From CAYUIG01 sp964444685 (GTDB lineage: Bacteria; Gemmatimonadota; Gemmatimonadetes; Longimicrobiales; RSA9): 35,914 nt of DNA. Position numbers and translations under genes: made by a program. The notes below the pieces were generated by a model, which searched no databases, was not told the origin of the DNA, and saw only the letters and a program-made list of their open reading frames with translations. Shown one piece after another: positions 1-7,427 of the stretch; within the stretch, counting starts at the first letter, position 1; each line of letters opens with the position of its first letter. The stretch lies in the NCBI GenBank assembly GCA_964444685.1, contig CAYUIG010000035.1:1-35914 (forward strand), given 5' to 3'.

Positions 1-176
1 TCGAGCGGTATGCGACCCGGCCCGTTCTCGATCACGAGCTCGACGCGCTTCGCGGCCGGCGCCCACACGCGGAAGTGCACGCCGCCACCAGCCAGCGGCT
101 CGGCACCGATGGGAAGGCGGCGCGCCACACGCGTGTCGCGGCCGGGCCGTTTCGTCGCTGCCATTGGAGTAGTCAT
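1..176 (-). CDS. treZ: Malto-oligosyltrehalose trehalohydrolase, N-terminal fragment (partial)
   Basis: Reading leftward from the ATG at 174-176, 58 codons are open to the window edge. After a short basic leader the translation reads RRLPIGAEPLAG, then GGVHFRVWAPAAKRVELVIE. This is the start of the N-terminal beta-sandwich (E-set/CBM48-like) of TreZ, which releases trehalose from maltooligosyl-trehalose. The GAE...GGVxFRVWAP pattern is shared with other GH13 enzymes such as GlgB and GlgX, but the spacing fits TreZ best. The catalytic barrel is outside the window, so the call rests on about 40 residues. A second in-frame ATG lies at 162-164; neither start has a clear ribosome binding site. The gene is transcribed away from the lipoprotein gene at 270. 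Confidence 0.65.
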   Translation of the reverse strand, partial: MTTPMAATKRPGRDTRVARRLPIGAEPLAGGGVHFRVWAPAAKRVELVIENGPGRIPL

Positions 177-219
177 GGCGCGCGCATCGGGGGCAAGGAT
201 CGCACCAGTGGCGCCCCGC

Positions 220-248
220 TTGACGAAGGCGCCAGCGGCGCCGACCAT
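220..248 (+). promoter_or_regulatory. Candidate promoter for the lipoprotein/M14 pair
   Basis: TTGACG (220-225), a 17-base spacer and GACCAT (243-248) resemble a sigma-70 promoter with a good -35 and a weak -10. It lies in the 93-base gap between the divergent genes at 176 and 270. Three GGCGCC palindromes occur in the same gap (two inside the spacer), so a binding site is possible. Pattern match only. Confidence 0.25.
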
Positions 249-269
249 TCCCGCAACCCGGAGGCGGAC

Positions 270-647
270 ATGTTCAGAATGCGATCGGTTTTCGTCGCGG
301 TTGCGGCGGCTGCCACGCTCGCCGCGTGCGAGGACGCGGGCCTCGGCCCGGACAATTCCCAGGGCGACTTCGACATCACGGTGGGCGCGGGCACGAAGCC
401 CTCCTATTCCTGGGTAGGCGGGCCAGCGGAAGTCGTGGACGTATTCCGTCAGGGCGGCGTGACGCCCGCATGGGCCATCGCCGACATCGCCAATGCCGCC
501 ATCACCTCACCGGTCGTGCACGGCAACGTGCCGAATGGCGCCATTGAAGTCGTGGACACAGAGAAAACGCTGACGCCCGGCGTCCGCTACGAGGTTACGA
601 TCGAGCTCGCAGACGGAAAGAAGGCAACCCGCTCCTTCACCCCCTGA
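270..647 (+). CDS. Small secreted lipoprotein of unknown function
   Basis: A 125-residue protein. The start at 270 is preferred over upstream in-frame starts because GGAGG (260-264) sits five bases ahead of it and because a clean lipoprotein signal follows: basic MFRMR, a hydrophobic stretch, then the lipobox LAAC with the acylated Cys at about residue 20. The mature part is acidic and then beta-rich, ending in a YEVTIELADGKKATRSF strand pattern like small beta-sandwich domains. No family was recognised. It ends four bases before the M14 carboxypeptidase start and is probably co-transcribed with it. Placement at the inner face of the outer membrane or the cell surface is inferred from the lipobox. 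Confidence 0.75.
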   Translation: MFRMRSVFVAVAAAATLAACEDAGLGPDNSQGDFDITVGAGTKPSYSWVGGPAEVVDVFRQGGVTPAWAIADIANAAITSPVVHGNVPNGAIEVVDTEKTLTPGVRYEVTIELADGKKATRSFTP

Positions 648-651
648 GCCA

Positions 652-2199
652 ATGGCACCGACTCGACGCTTCGCACTCGCCCTACTCCTCTTCGCGACAC
701 CCGCCCACGCGCAGCTCACCGCGCCCGAACGAACGGACTATCGCGAGACCACGCGACACGCGGATGTGGTGGCCTTCATGGAGGAGGTCGCAGCCCGCTC
801 ACCGCGCATCCGTCTCGACACCATGGGCTACACGATGGAGGGTCGGGTCATCCCGCTCGCCATCGTCGGCGAACCACCGCCCGCGAGCCGCGCCGACGTC
901 GGGTCCCGCATGGTCGTGTACCTCCAGGGCAACATCCATGGAGGCGAGGTCGAGGGAAAGGAATCGCTGCTGATGCTGCTCCGCGCGATCGCGGACGGCG
1001 AACATTCGGACTGGCTCCGCTCGATGGTGCTGCTCGTCGCGCCGATCTACAACGCGGACGGCAACGAACGCATTCGGCTGACGAACCGCGGGCCGCAGCA
1101 CGGCCCGATCGCCGGCATGGGACAGCGGCCGAACGCGCAGGACTACGACCTGAACCGCGACCACACGAAGCTGGAGTCGCCCGAGGCGCACGCGCTCACT
1201 CTGATGCTGAACGAGTGGGATCCGTCCGTCTCGATGGACCTGCACACGACGAACGGCACGCGCCACGCCTACCATCTCACGTATGCGCCGCCGCTCCACC
1301 CGAACACACACCCGGCCATCATCGAGCTGCTGCGCGGCGCGTGGCTGCCGGACGTGACGCGCACGATCCTCGAGGAGGACGGCTGGCACTTCTATTATTA
1401 CGGCAACCTTCAGGGCCAGGGCGCGCAGCGCGGCTGGTACACCTTCGACCACCGGCCCCGCTTCAACAACAACTACATCGGCCTGCGCAACCGCGTCGCA
1501 ATCCTGAGCGAAGCCTACTCGTATGCTACGTTCCCGGATCGCATCGCGGCGACATCGCGTTTCGTGGAGGAAGTGCTCGACTGGGCGCTCGCCCATCGCG
1601 AACGGATCACGAGCGTCATCGCCGAGGCCGAGCGCACGTCCGTAGTCGGGCAGGAGCTCGCGGTGCGCGCGGACTACCATCTCGATGAGCCGCGCCGCGT
1701 GATCCTCATGGGCGACGTCGCACAGGTCCGCAATCCGTACAGCGGCGCCGTGATGCTGGAGCGGCTCGACGTCGTGCGCCCAGACACCATGGCCGAGTAC
1801 GGCACTTTCGAGGCGACCGTGCGCGAGACCGTTCCCTCCGCCTACGTCGTGCCGCCCGCGCTCGGCGAGGTGATTGCACGGCTGAGTGCGCACGGCGTGA
1901 GGATGGAGCGCGTGGACGCCGACCGGACGATGAACCTCGAGTCGTTCCGCATCGACACCACATTCGTGGCCGCGCGCGAGTTCCAGGGCCATCGCGAACG
2001 CACGATCGAGGGCGCATGGCAGGCCGCGTCGTCGACCCAGGTGCCGGCGGGGTCCATGATCGTGCCAATGAACCAGCCGCTCGCGCGACTCATCTTCACT
2101 CTGCTCGAGCCCCGCTCGGATGATGGGTTCGCTGCCTGGAACGTGCTGGACCGGGCTCTCGAGGGTTCGCGGGGCTATCCGATCCTTCGCGTGCGCTGA
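652..2199 (+). CDS. Secreted M14 family zinc carboxypeptidase
   Basis: A 515-residue exported metallopeptidase. Signal peptide at residues 1-21 (RRFALALLLFATPAHAQ). The M14 zinc site is visible: HGGE gives His96 and Glu99, the third ligand is His198 in DLHTT, and the likely catalytic base is Glu287 in AILSEAYSYATF. NRD in DYDLNRDHTK is a typical substrate-binding segment of the family. The first 310 or so residues are the peptidase domain. The remaining 200 form a beta-rich C-terminal region often seen on secreted M14 proteins of Gemmatimonadota and Bacteroidota. It probably trims C-terminal residues from peptides in the periplasm or outside the cell; specificity cannot be read. It lies four bases after the lipoprotein gene and converges on the alpha/beta hydrolase gene. 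Confidence 0.9.
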   Translation: MAPTRRFALALLLFATPAHAQLTAPERTDYRETTRHADVVAFMEEVAARSPRIRLDTMGYTMEGRVIPLAIVGEPPPASRADVGSRMVVYLQGNIHGGEVEGKESLLMLLRAIADGEHSDWLRSMVLLVAPIYNADGNERIRLTNRGPQHGPIAGMGQRPNAQDYDLNRDHTKLESPEAHALTLMLNEWDPSVSMDLHTTNGTRHAYHLTYAPPLHPNTHPAIIELLRGAWLPDVTRTILEEDGWHFYYYGNLQGQGAQRGWYTFDHRPRFNNNYIGLRNRVAILSEAYSYATFPDRIAATSRFVEEVLDWALAHRERITSVIAEAERTSVVGQELAVRADYHLDEPRRVILMGDVAQVRNPYSGAVMLERLDVVRPDTMAEYGTFEATVRETVPSAYVVPPALGEVIARLSAHGVRMERVDADRTMNLESFRIDTTFVAAREFQGHRERTIEGAWQAASSTQVPAGSMIVPMNQPLARLIFTLLEPRSDDGFAAWNVLDRALEGSRGYPILRVR

Positions 2200-2224
2200 G
2201 TCTGGTTCCTGGGGTCTGGAGTCT

Positions 2225-2260
2225 GGAGTCTGGTTGACGGCGGGCCGTAAACCAGACTCC
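2225..2260. terminator. Hairpin between convergent genes, candidate bidirectional terminator
   Basis: GGAGTCTGGTT (2225-2235) pairs perfectly with AACCAGACTCC (2250-2260), and ACGG (2237-2240) pairs with CCGT (2245-2248) inside it. It lies between the convergent stop codons at 2199 and 2286. There is no T-run on either side, so termination is inferred from position and stem strength. GGAGTCT-like heptamers repeat on both flanks. Confidence 0.5.
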
Positions 2261-2285
2261 AGTCTCCCGAATCCCGACTCCAGTC

Positions 2286-3161
2286 TCAGCCTCCGATGAA
2301 GCCAATCAGGTCGCGCGCGGCCCGGGCCGGATCCTCCCAGTGCGGCGCATGGCCGATGCCTTCGTGCACCACGAGCTTCGAGCCCGGGATCGTCAACAGC
2401 ACATCCTGCGACACGCGCGGTACGATCGCGTCGAGCTCGCCCCAGATGATCATCGTGGGGATGCGCACGGACTTCAGGCCCTCGGGAACCGGCGCAGTCA
2501 GCACACCCTGCGCGTAGGCCTGCCACACCCGTGCGGGCAGCTTCAGACTCTCCGCGACGACGCGGTCCATGAACGCCGCCGGTACCGGCTGCGCGACCGT
2601 GCTCTCCTGAAACGCACGCGCGAACGCGGGGTCCACCGGGTCGCTCAGTGCCATGATCGCGTCGATGAACGGGCCGTAGTCGACGATGTGTGCGCCCGCG
2701 GCAATGGACGACATGATCACGGCACGTTCCACACGCTCCGGCGCATCCAGCATCACACGCTGCGCGATCAGCCCGCCGCCCGAATGCCCGACGATCGTGG
2801 CGCGTTCAACGCCCATGGCGTCCATGAATGCGACCACATCCGCCGCCATCGCCTGCGCCGTGTAGCCACTCTCCGGCTTCTCCGTGTCCCCGTGGCCGCG
2901 CAGATCCAGCGCGAAGACGCGCCAGCTCTCCGGGAGGAGCGGTGCAACGCGCGTCCACGAGTACGATGAGTCCGTGTACCCGTGCAGCAGGATCACCGTC
3001 CTGCTCCCGCTCTCGCCCTGCATGCCGTAGTGCATCCGGATCCCCGTGGACAGATCGACATTCGCGAAGCGCAGCGCGGCCGGCGGTGCGGCGGGCTGCT
3101 GCCCCGCAACCGGCGCCGCGAGCAGCAGCACCGACAGTGCAGCGGCACGGACTCGTGACAT
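2286..3161 (-). CDS. Secreted alpha/beta-fold hydrolase
   Basis: A 291-residue exported alpha/beta hydrolase of the epoxide hydrolase/haloperoxidase-like group. The start at 3161 is set by GAGGGG a few bases upstream and by the signal peptide MSRVRAAALSVLLLAAPVAG. The open frame continues upstream, but only through repeat DNA that gives a low-complexity Arg/Pro/Ala string. The oxyanion HG is at residues 60-61, the nucleophile elbow GHSGGG has Ser127, the acid is probably the Asp in WGELDAIVP (about 235), and the base is the His in GIGHAPHWEDP (about 270). The substrate is unknown. Upstream on the same strand is a 1.3-kb repeat-rich region, so the gene is probably expressed separately from the S9 peptidase gene. 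Confidence 0.88.
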   Translation of the reverse strand: MSRVRAAALSVLLLAAPVAGQQPAAPPAALRFANVDLSTGIRMHYGMQGESGSRTVILLHGYTDSSYSWTRVAPLLPESWRVFALDLRGHGDTEKPESGYTAQAMAADVVAFMDAMGVERATIVGHSGGGLIAQRVMLDAPERVERAVIMSSIAAGAHIVDYGPFIDAIMALSDPVDPAFARAFQESTVAQPVPAAFMDRVVAESLKLPARVWQAYAQGVLTAPVPEGLKSVRIPTMIIWGELDAIVPRVSQDVLLTIPGSKLVVHEGIGHAPHWEDPARAARDLIGFIGG

Positions 3162-3260
3162 GGTTGTTCCCCTCGATGATGGTTGTCGGGGATGCGCAAG
3201 GGCCTGGATCGGGGGGACAGCCGGTGCGGCAACCGACGGGCGACGGGCGACCAGCTTTGG

Positions 3261-3386
3261 GCGACCTGGGGCGGGCGACGAACGGCGGGCGACAGGCGGC
3301 GGGCGACAGGCGGCGGGCGACGAACGGCGGGCGTCGGACGGCGGGCGTCGAACGGCGGGCGTCGGACGGCGGGCGTCGAACGGCGG
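3261..3386. repeat. 14-bp tandem repeat, nine units
   Basis: Nine contiguous 14-bp units run from 3261, each ending in GGCGG or a close variant. The first (3261-3274) is degenerate. Typical units are GCGACAGGCGGCGG and GCGTCGAACGGCGG. The last four alternate GCGTCGG and GCGTCGA at their 5' halves, a two-unit higher-order period that suggests recent doublet expansion. The array lies about 100 bases upstream of the alpha/beta hydrolase start. Confidence 0.85.
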
Positions 3387-3676
3387 GTTGAATCGGGGTT
3401 GCGCGGGGGTGATCGGCAGGTCCGAGCCGTGATCCAATTCGGCCCGTGGATGCGCTGCTGCGAGGGACCTCGCATCACCCGCAGCGGCGAGATGCTCGAC
3501 TTCACAGGTCGCCTCCGAAGGGCGGGGGGTTGCACCTGCCTGTTCGGATTCCGAGTCGTCGGGGGGGTCGGGGCCGATGACGGACGGTAACGGGCGACGT
3601 CGCAAAACGGGGTGAACTTCCCGGATTCAAATGGCTTGATGCGACTTTGGGAGGCTGGCCGCTTGGGGGGACGGTC

Positions 3677-3720
3677 AACTTCCCGCGTCGGGCGACGCGC
3701 TCCATGGAGCCTGGGAAGTT
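3677..3720. other. Nested inverted repeats able to form a three-way junction
   Basis: AACTTCCC (3677-3684) pairs with GGGAAGTT (3713-3720). Between them are two further self-complementary segments: GCGTC-gggc-GACGC (3685-3698) and the 12-base palindrome GCTCCATGGAGC (3699-3710). The outer 8-bp stem closes directly on the first hairpin, with two bases left over before the closing strand. Other copies of AACTTCCC (3615-3622) and GGGAAGTT (3773-3780) flank it. It does not match a tRNA. It could be a structured RNA element, a mobile-element end or a protein-binding site. Confidence 0.5.
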
Positions 3721-3831
3721 AACGCCCTGTACTCGATCAACGTCCCGAAGTCCCAACCAGCAATCGCGATTTGGGAAGTTGGCACTCGATCCGCCGCAAA
3801 CCCGCCATGCGCGTCCGAGCGAATCGGCCAG

Positions 3832-4324
3832 TTGACGGCTTCGCGGCGGCAGACGCCGCAAACGCGTCAAAGGCACCCAGGCGCAACCGCCGATTGACGG
3901 CTTCGCGGCGCCAGACGCCGCAAACGCGTCAAAGGCATCCAGGCGCAACCGCCGATTGACGGCTTCGCGGCGGCAGACGCCGCAAACGCGTCAAAGGCAC
4001 CCAGGCGCAACCGCCGATTGACGGCTTCGCGGCGCCAGACGCCGCAAACGCGTCAAGGCATCCAGGCGCACCCGCCGATTGACGGCTTCGCGGCGGCAGA
4101 CGCCGCAAACGCGTCAAAGGCATCCAGGCGCAACCGCGATTGACGGCTTCGCGGCGCCAGACGCCGCAAACGCGTCAAAGGCATCCAGGCGCACCCGCGA
4201 TTGACGACTTCGCGGCGGCAGACGCCGTAAACGCGTCAAAGGCATCCAGGCGCACCCGCCGATTGACGACTTCGCGGCGCGGCACGCCGCAAACGCGTCA
4301 ACCGGCGCGAAGACGATGCACCGG
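3832..4324. repeat. Tandem array of eight 61-62-bp hairpin-forming units
   Basis: Units start (at TTGACG) at 3832, 3894, 3956, 4018, 4079, 4140, 4201 and 4263; a decayed ninth starts at 4325. Each carries TTGACG paired with CGTCAA 33 bases later, and inside it GCGGCG paired with CGCCGC around a five-base loop. A 23-base linker contains GGCG-caac-CGCC in most units. Units 1-7 alternate loop sequences gcaga and ccaga, a doublet period of about 123 bp. Unit 8 changes the loop to cggca and keeps both stems. It is not a CRISPR array: there are no unique spacers and the whole unit is conserved. Confidence 0.9.
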
Positions 4325-4478
4325 TTGACGACCTTGCGGCACTACGTTCGGCGATCCGCCCTCTCGACCCCCGACTCTCGACCAGACACTCGACCGAGAG
4401 ATGACTCGGGGGTGGATCAAACCACGCTAATCCCGGCCACTCCGGAAGCGCGGTCGTACGTGCGCCACTACGAAATCG

Positions 4479-7292
4479 TCAGTGACCGTTCCCGTCGGAC
4501 GTCGTCGTCACGGTCCGCCCCGGCCTGGGCACGCGATCCTTATCCAGGAAGCGCACACCGTCAGTGATCCAGCCGGGTGCCGGGTCGCCCTTGAGGTAGT
4601 AGCCGAACCACTCGAGGATGCGGTTGTGGTAGTCGATCTGGTTCGGCTCCTTGGCGAGGCTGTGGTTCTCGCCCTCGTAGACGAGCATCACCATGTCCTT
4701 CCCGGCGCGGCGGGCGGCGTTGTACATGACGATGCCCTGATCCCAGTCGACGGCACCGTCCTCGGTCCCGAAGGCGACGAGCAGCGGCGTCTGCATCTTC
4801 TGGATGTTGAAGACGGGCGAGTTCGCCATGTAGGACTCGAGGTCCTCCCATGGCGGCACCTCCATGCGGCCCTGGCTGATCTCGAAGATGCGCGCGTCGG
4901 TGCTGCCGCTGTTCCAGTAGATGGACAGGTACATGCTGATCAGCTCGGTCAGCGGTGCACCCGCCACGGCGGCAGCGAACCGGTCGGACACGGTAGCCGC
5001 GAACGCGGTCTGATAGCCGCCCCACGAGTGCCCGATCAGGCCGACGCGCTCCGGATCGATCATGCCGGTCGCGATCGCGGCATCGACCGCCGGCTCGAGC
5101 GCATCCACGGCGGAGAGACCAGGATTGCGGTCACGGTACACGATGTCGGGTCGCAGCACGAAGTAGCCCTGCTGCGTCCACACGGTCGGATTGTAGACGC
5201 TCCGCTCCGACGGCGACGACCAGTTGTGCAGCGTGTTCGATACCGTCTCGTAGATGTAGACGATCATCGGGTACTTCCGGCCGGGCTGGTAATCCGCCGG
5301 ATAGAAGAGCGCCGCGTCGAGGTCACGGCCCTGCCGGTTCTGGAACTCGATCAGCTCGGCCCGCCCCCACGCATACTGCGAAACGAATGGATTCGTCCGG
5401 CTCAGCTGCACAGCGTCCGCCAGCCGGCCGGACCCGACGAACAGATCGGGTGAATCGTCGAAGCGCTGAACAACGTAGCCGTACACTTCGGCGTTCTCCG
5501 CCTTTTCGATGCGCGAGACGTTGGCATCGGAGAGTACGAGCCGCTCCGCACCGGAGCGCGTGAGCCGGCCGTAGCCGTACTGCTTCGTGTCCTCGCCGTA
5601 CAGGGCCAGGTAGGTCGGCTTCGAGAGGTCGTACGACGGCTCATCGCTGTCGATGCGTACCAGGCGATGCCGCAGCCCTGACGCCGCACCGTCCGTGAGA
5701 CGCTCGGCGCGCCGCCCGTCCGGCGACACTTCCCAGATGTCGTACTTGTCGTACAGCAGCAGTGAGCGGTCGCCGGCGGTCCAGCCGCCGAACCCGTGCG
5801 GCGGCTTCTCGGGCACCGTGTGGTCGTCCTCGACATCCGCGAACGAGGTCTCGACACCCTCCGTCACGTTCGTGTGCGTGCGGCGGGCCACGTCGTACAC
5901 GAACCAGTCGCCGCCGCGGTAGTACGCGATGTACTTCCCCCCCGGGCTCAGCCGGTTGTGGTACTGCACGCGCTCGACCGCGAGCGTCCGCTCACCCGTA
6001 GCGACATCGATCACGTACAGGTCCACGTACTGCGGCCCGAACATCGCCTCGCGTTCGTACGGCGTTTCATCCGTACCGAAGGCCAGGCGCGTGCCATCGA
6101 CGATATCGGCGTTCTCGGTCAGGTCGTTGCCGATCTGCACCATGCGATCGTTCGCGACGTGCCACGCGAAGAGATGATTGCGCTGCCGATCCGTGTTGGC
6201 GCGCACCTTCTGCTGCGGCAGGATCGAAACGTCGCCCGCGTGCCAGACTTCGACGCCCGCTTGTTCCTCATCATCGGCCGTCGCCGAAGTCGAATCCGCA
6301 GCGGCGGAGTCCGCCGGCTCCACCTTCTCCTTGCCGGGTTTCCAGCGCCACTCCTGGATCCCGAAGAACACGGTGGCGCCATCTTCGGACCACGACGGCT
6401 CCCTGTGCTCGACGATGCGGTGGCCGTTCGGCAATCCGTCGCGCTGCGCGGGATCCAGCTCTGCGCGCGCGCCGCCGCGGGCCAGGTCGCGCCATGCGAT
6501 GACGACGTGGTTGTCCCCCTCGCGGTCGCCGCCGGGCACGATGCGCAGGAACGCGAGATCATCGCCATCCTCGGACCACGCGAGCGAGCGGTACTTCACC
6601 GTATCCGACTCGAGTGTGCGCAGCCGGCCGCTCGCTGCATCGAAGAGCTGCACGCCGTTGCCGACGCCGTTCGGCGCCTCGATGATCATGGCCAGCATCG
6701 CGCCGTCATCCTGCCACTCGAACGCCGACACATTGCCGAAGTGCGTGTCGAGACCGGAGTCGAGATCGCGCACGACGAGTCCGGCCGCACCCGACTGACC
6801 CTCGGCCGGGTAGCCGCGCAGCGCGAGGAATCGGCCCGTGCCATCGAACGTGAAGCTGGCGACGTCGTCGATCACCGTCGTCTCCCCCGTCGCGAGGCGG
6901 ACCACCGCGAGCTTCGAGTGCAGCGTCGTCTTCGACTTCTCCGCGGCCTTCCGCTCCTTCTCGGAGTGGCCGATCGAATAAGCGAGCCAGCGGTTGTCGG
7001 CGGAGAAAGTCGGGCGCGATGCGTACGCGATGGCGCGCACGCTGTCGGCGCCGCGGCTCGCGCGCCACTGGAGCTCGACGTCGCGGTCCACGCGCGCGAT
7101 CGACCATGCCACCCACTGCCCGTTCGGTGAGAACGTGAACGAGCCGAGGTTCTCGAAGCGGCCGTAGTCCTCCACGCGGACCGTGGGCTTGTTCGCCGCA
7201 TCCGGTGCGGGCGCGGGTCCCTGCTGCGCGTGCAGCGGTGCGGCCGCCGCGAAGATCGCGAGCGCGGTGGACGCGAGGAGTCGACGTCGCAT
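4479..7292 (-). CDS. Secreted S9 family (prolyl oligopeptidase-type) serine peptidase
   Basis: A 937-residue exported peptidase. The start at 7292 has GGAGG seven bases upstream and a signal peptide (MRRRLLASTALAIFAAAAPLHAQ). The N-terminal two thirds form a beta-propeller with repeated strands such as FSPNGQWVAWS and LSPGGKYIAYY. The C-terminal 270 residues are the alpha/beta hydrolase domain: nucleophile Ser756 in GHSWGGY, acid probably Asp845 in GTEDGAVDW, base His877 in GENHS. Family members cleave short peptides, often after Pro or Ala, or from the N-terminus. The length is within the range of secreted bacterial S9 proteins. Residues near 290-310 (DSAAADSTSATADDEEQ) form an acidic low-complexity insert in the propeller, probably a surface loop. 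The gene follows the HtrA gene by 135 bases. Confidence 0.92.
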   Translation of the reverse strand: MRRRLLASTALAIFAAAAPLHAQQGPAPAPDAANKPTVRVEDYGRFENLGSFTFSPNGQWVAWSIARVDRDVELQWRASRGADSVRAIAYASRPTFSADNRWLAYSIGHSEKERKAAEKSKTTLHSKLAVVRLATGETTVIDDVASFTFDGTGRFLALRGYPAEGQSGAAGLVVRDLDSGLDTHFGNVSAFEWQDDGAMLAMIIEAPNGVGNGVQLFDAASGRLRTLESDTVKYRSLAWSEDGDDLAFLRIVPGGDREGDNHVVIAWRDLARGGARAELDPAQRDGLPNGHRIVEHREPSWSEDGATVFFGIQEWRWKPGKEKVEPADSAAADSTSATADDEEQAGVEVWHAGDVSILPQQKVRANTDRQRNHLFAWHVANDRMVQIGNDLTENADIVDGTRLAFGTDETPYEREAMFGPQYVDLYVIDVATGERTLAVERVQYHNRLSPGGKYIAYYRGGDWFVYDVARRTHTNVTEGVETSFADVEDDHTVPEKPPHGFGGWTAGDRSLLLYDKYDIWEVSPDGRRAERLTDGAASGLRHRLVRIDSDEPSYDLSKPTYLALYGEDTKQYGYGRLTRSGAERLVLSDANVSRIEKAENAEVYGYVVQRFDDSPDLFVGSGRLADAVQLSRTNPFVSQYAWGRAELIEFQNRQGRDLDAALFYPADYQPGRKYPMIVYIYETVSNTLHNWSSPSERSVYNPTVWTQQGYFVLRPDIVYRDRNPGLSAVDALEPAVDAAIATGMIDPERVGLIGHSWGGYQTAFAATVSDRFAAAVAGAPLTELISMYLSIYWNSGSTDARIFEISQGRMEVPPWEDLESYMANSPVFNIQKMQTPLLVAFGTEDGAVDWDQGIVMYNAARRAGKDMVMLVYEGENHSLAKEPNQIDYHNRILEWFGYYLKGDPAPGWITDGVRFLDKDRVPRPGRTVTTTSDGNGH

Positions 7293-7372
7293 AGTGTTGC
7301 CTCCGGTGGGATGTACGACGGGTAAGGGGAGGATCGGCACGTGTGAGGAGCGGGTCAAGGGGCGGATGTGCG

Positions 7373-7405
7373 CCGGCCCCGCCGCCACGAGGACGACGGG
7401 GCCGG
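7373..7405 (-). terminator. GC-rich hairpin downstream of the HtrA gene
   Basis: CCGGCCCCG (7373-7381) pairs perfectly with CGGGGCCGG (7397-7405) around a 15-base loop, and a second short stem, GGGCGG-a-CCGCCC, follows. It lies about 20 bases past the HtrA stop and before the S9 peptidase start. There is no T-run, so this may be only an mRNA 3' stem. Confidence 0.35.
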
Positions 7406-7427
7406 GCGGACCGCCCGAGCGGAGCGC

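Larger units (their letters stand above)
3162..4478. other. 1.3-kb non-coding repeat-rich interval
   Basis: No credible gene was found here. Open frames exist on both strands, but they translate to Arg/Pro/Ala/Thr-rich repeats. In the main array the 61-62-bp period is not a multiple of three, so the reading frame rotates from unit to unit. The interval contains, left to right: a 14-bp tandem repeat (3261-3386), unremarkable GC-rich sequence (3387-3614), short AACTTCCC/GGGAAGTT inverted repeats (3615-3780) including a possible three-way junction, and the hairpin array (3832-4324). From 4325 a decayed unit starts, and then about 115 bases show nothing recognisable before the S9 peptidase stop. 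Confidence 0.75.

Noticed and set aside
799..2526. A 575-codon leftward frame opposite the M14 gene
   Set aside because: It is antisense to a gene with an intact zinc site and signal peptide; composition is that of a shadow frame.
3162..3605. N-terminal extension of the alpha/beta hydrolase or a separate protein
   Set aside because: The open frame upstream of 3161 translates the 14-bp repeat into an Arg/Pro/Ala string. The signal peptide and ribosome binding site at 3161 define the start.
3685..3720. tRNA-like cloverleaf
   Set aside because: Only two hairpins sit inside the closing stem, with no anticodon-type arm, no CCA and no conserved tRNA box sequences.
3832..4324. Possible CRISPR array
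   Set aside because: The full 61-62-bp unit is conserved, there are no unique spacers between repeats, and no cas genes are present.
5796..7130. Long rightward frame opposite the S9 peptidase (and a similar one at 7368-8924 opposite HtrA)
   Set aside because: Both are antisense to genes with complete catalytic triads; the translations are His/Arg/Asp-rich without motifs.
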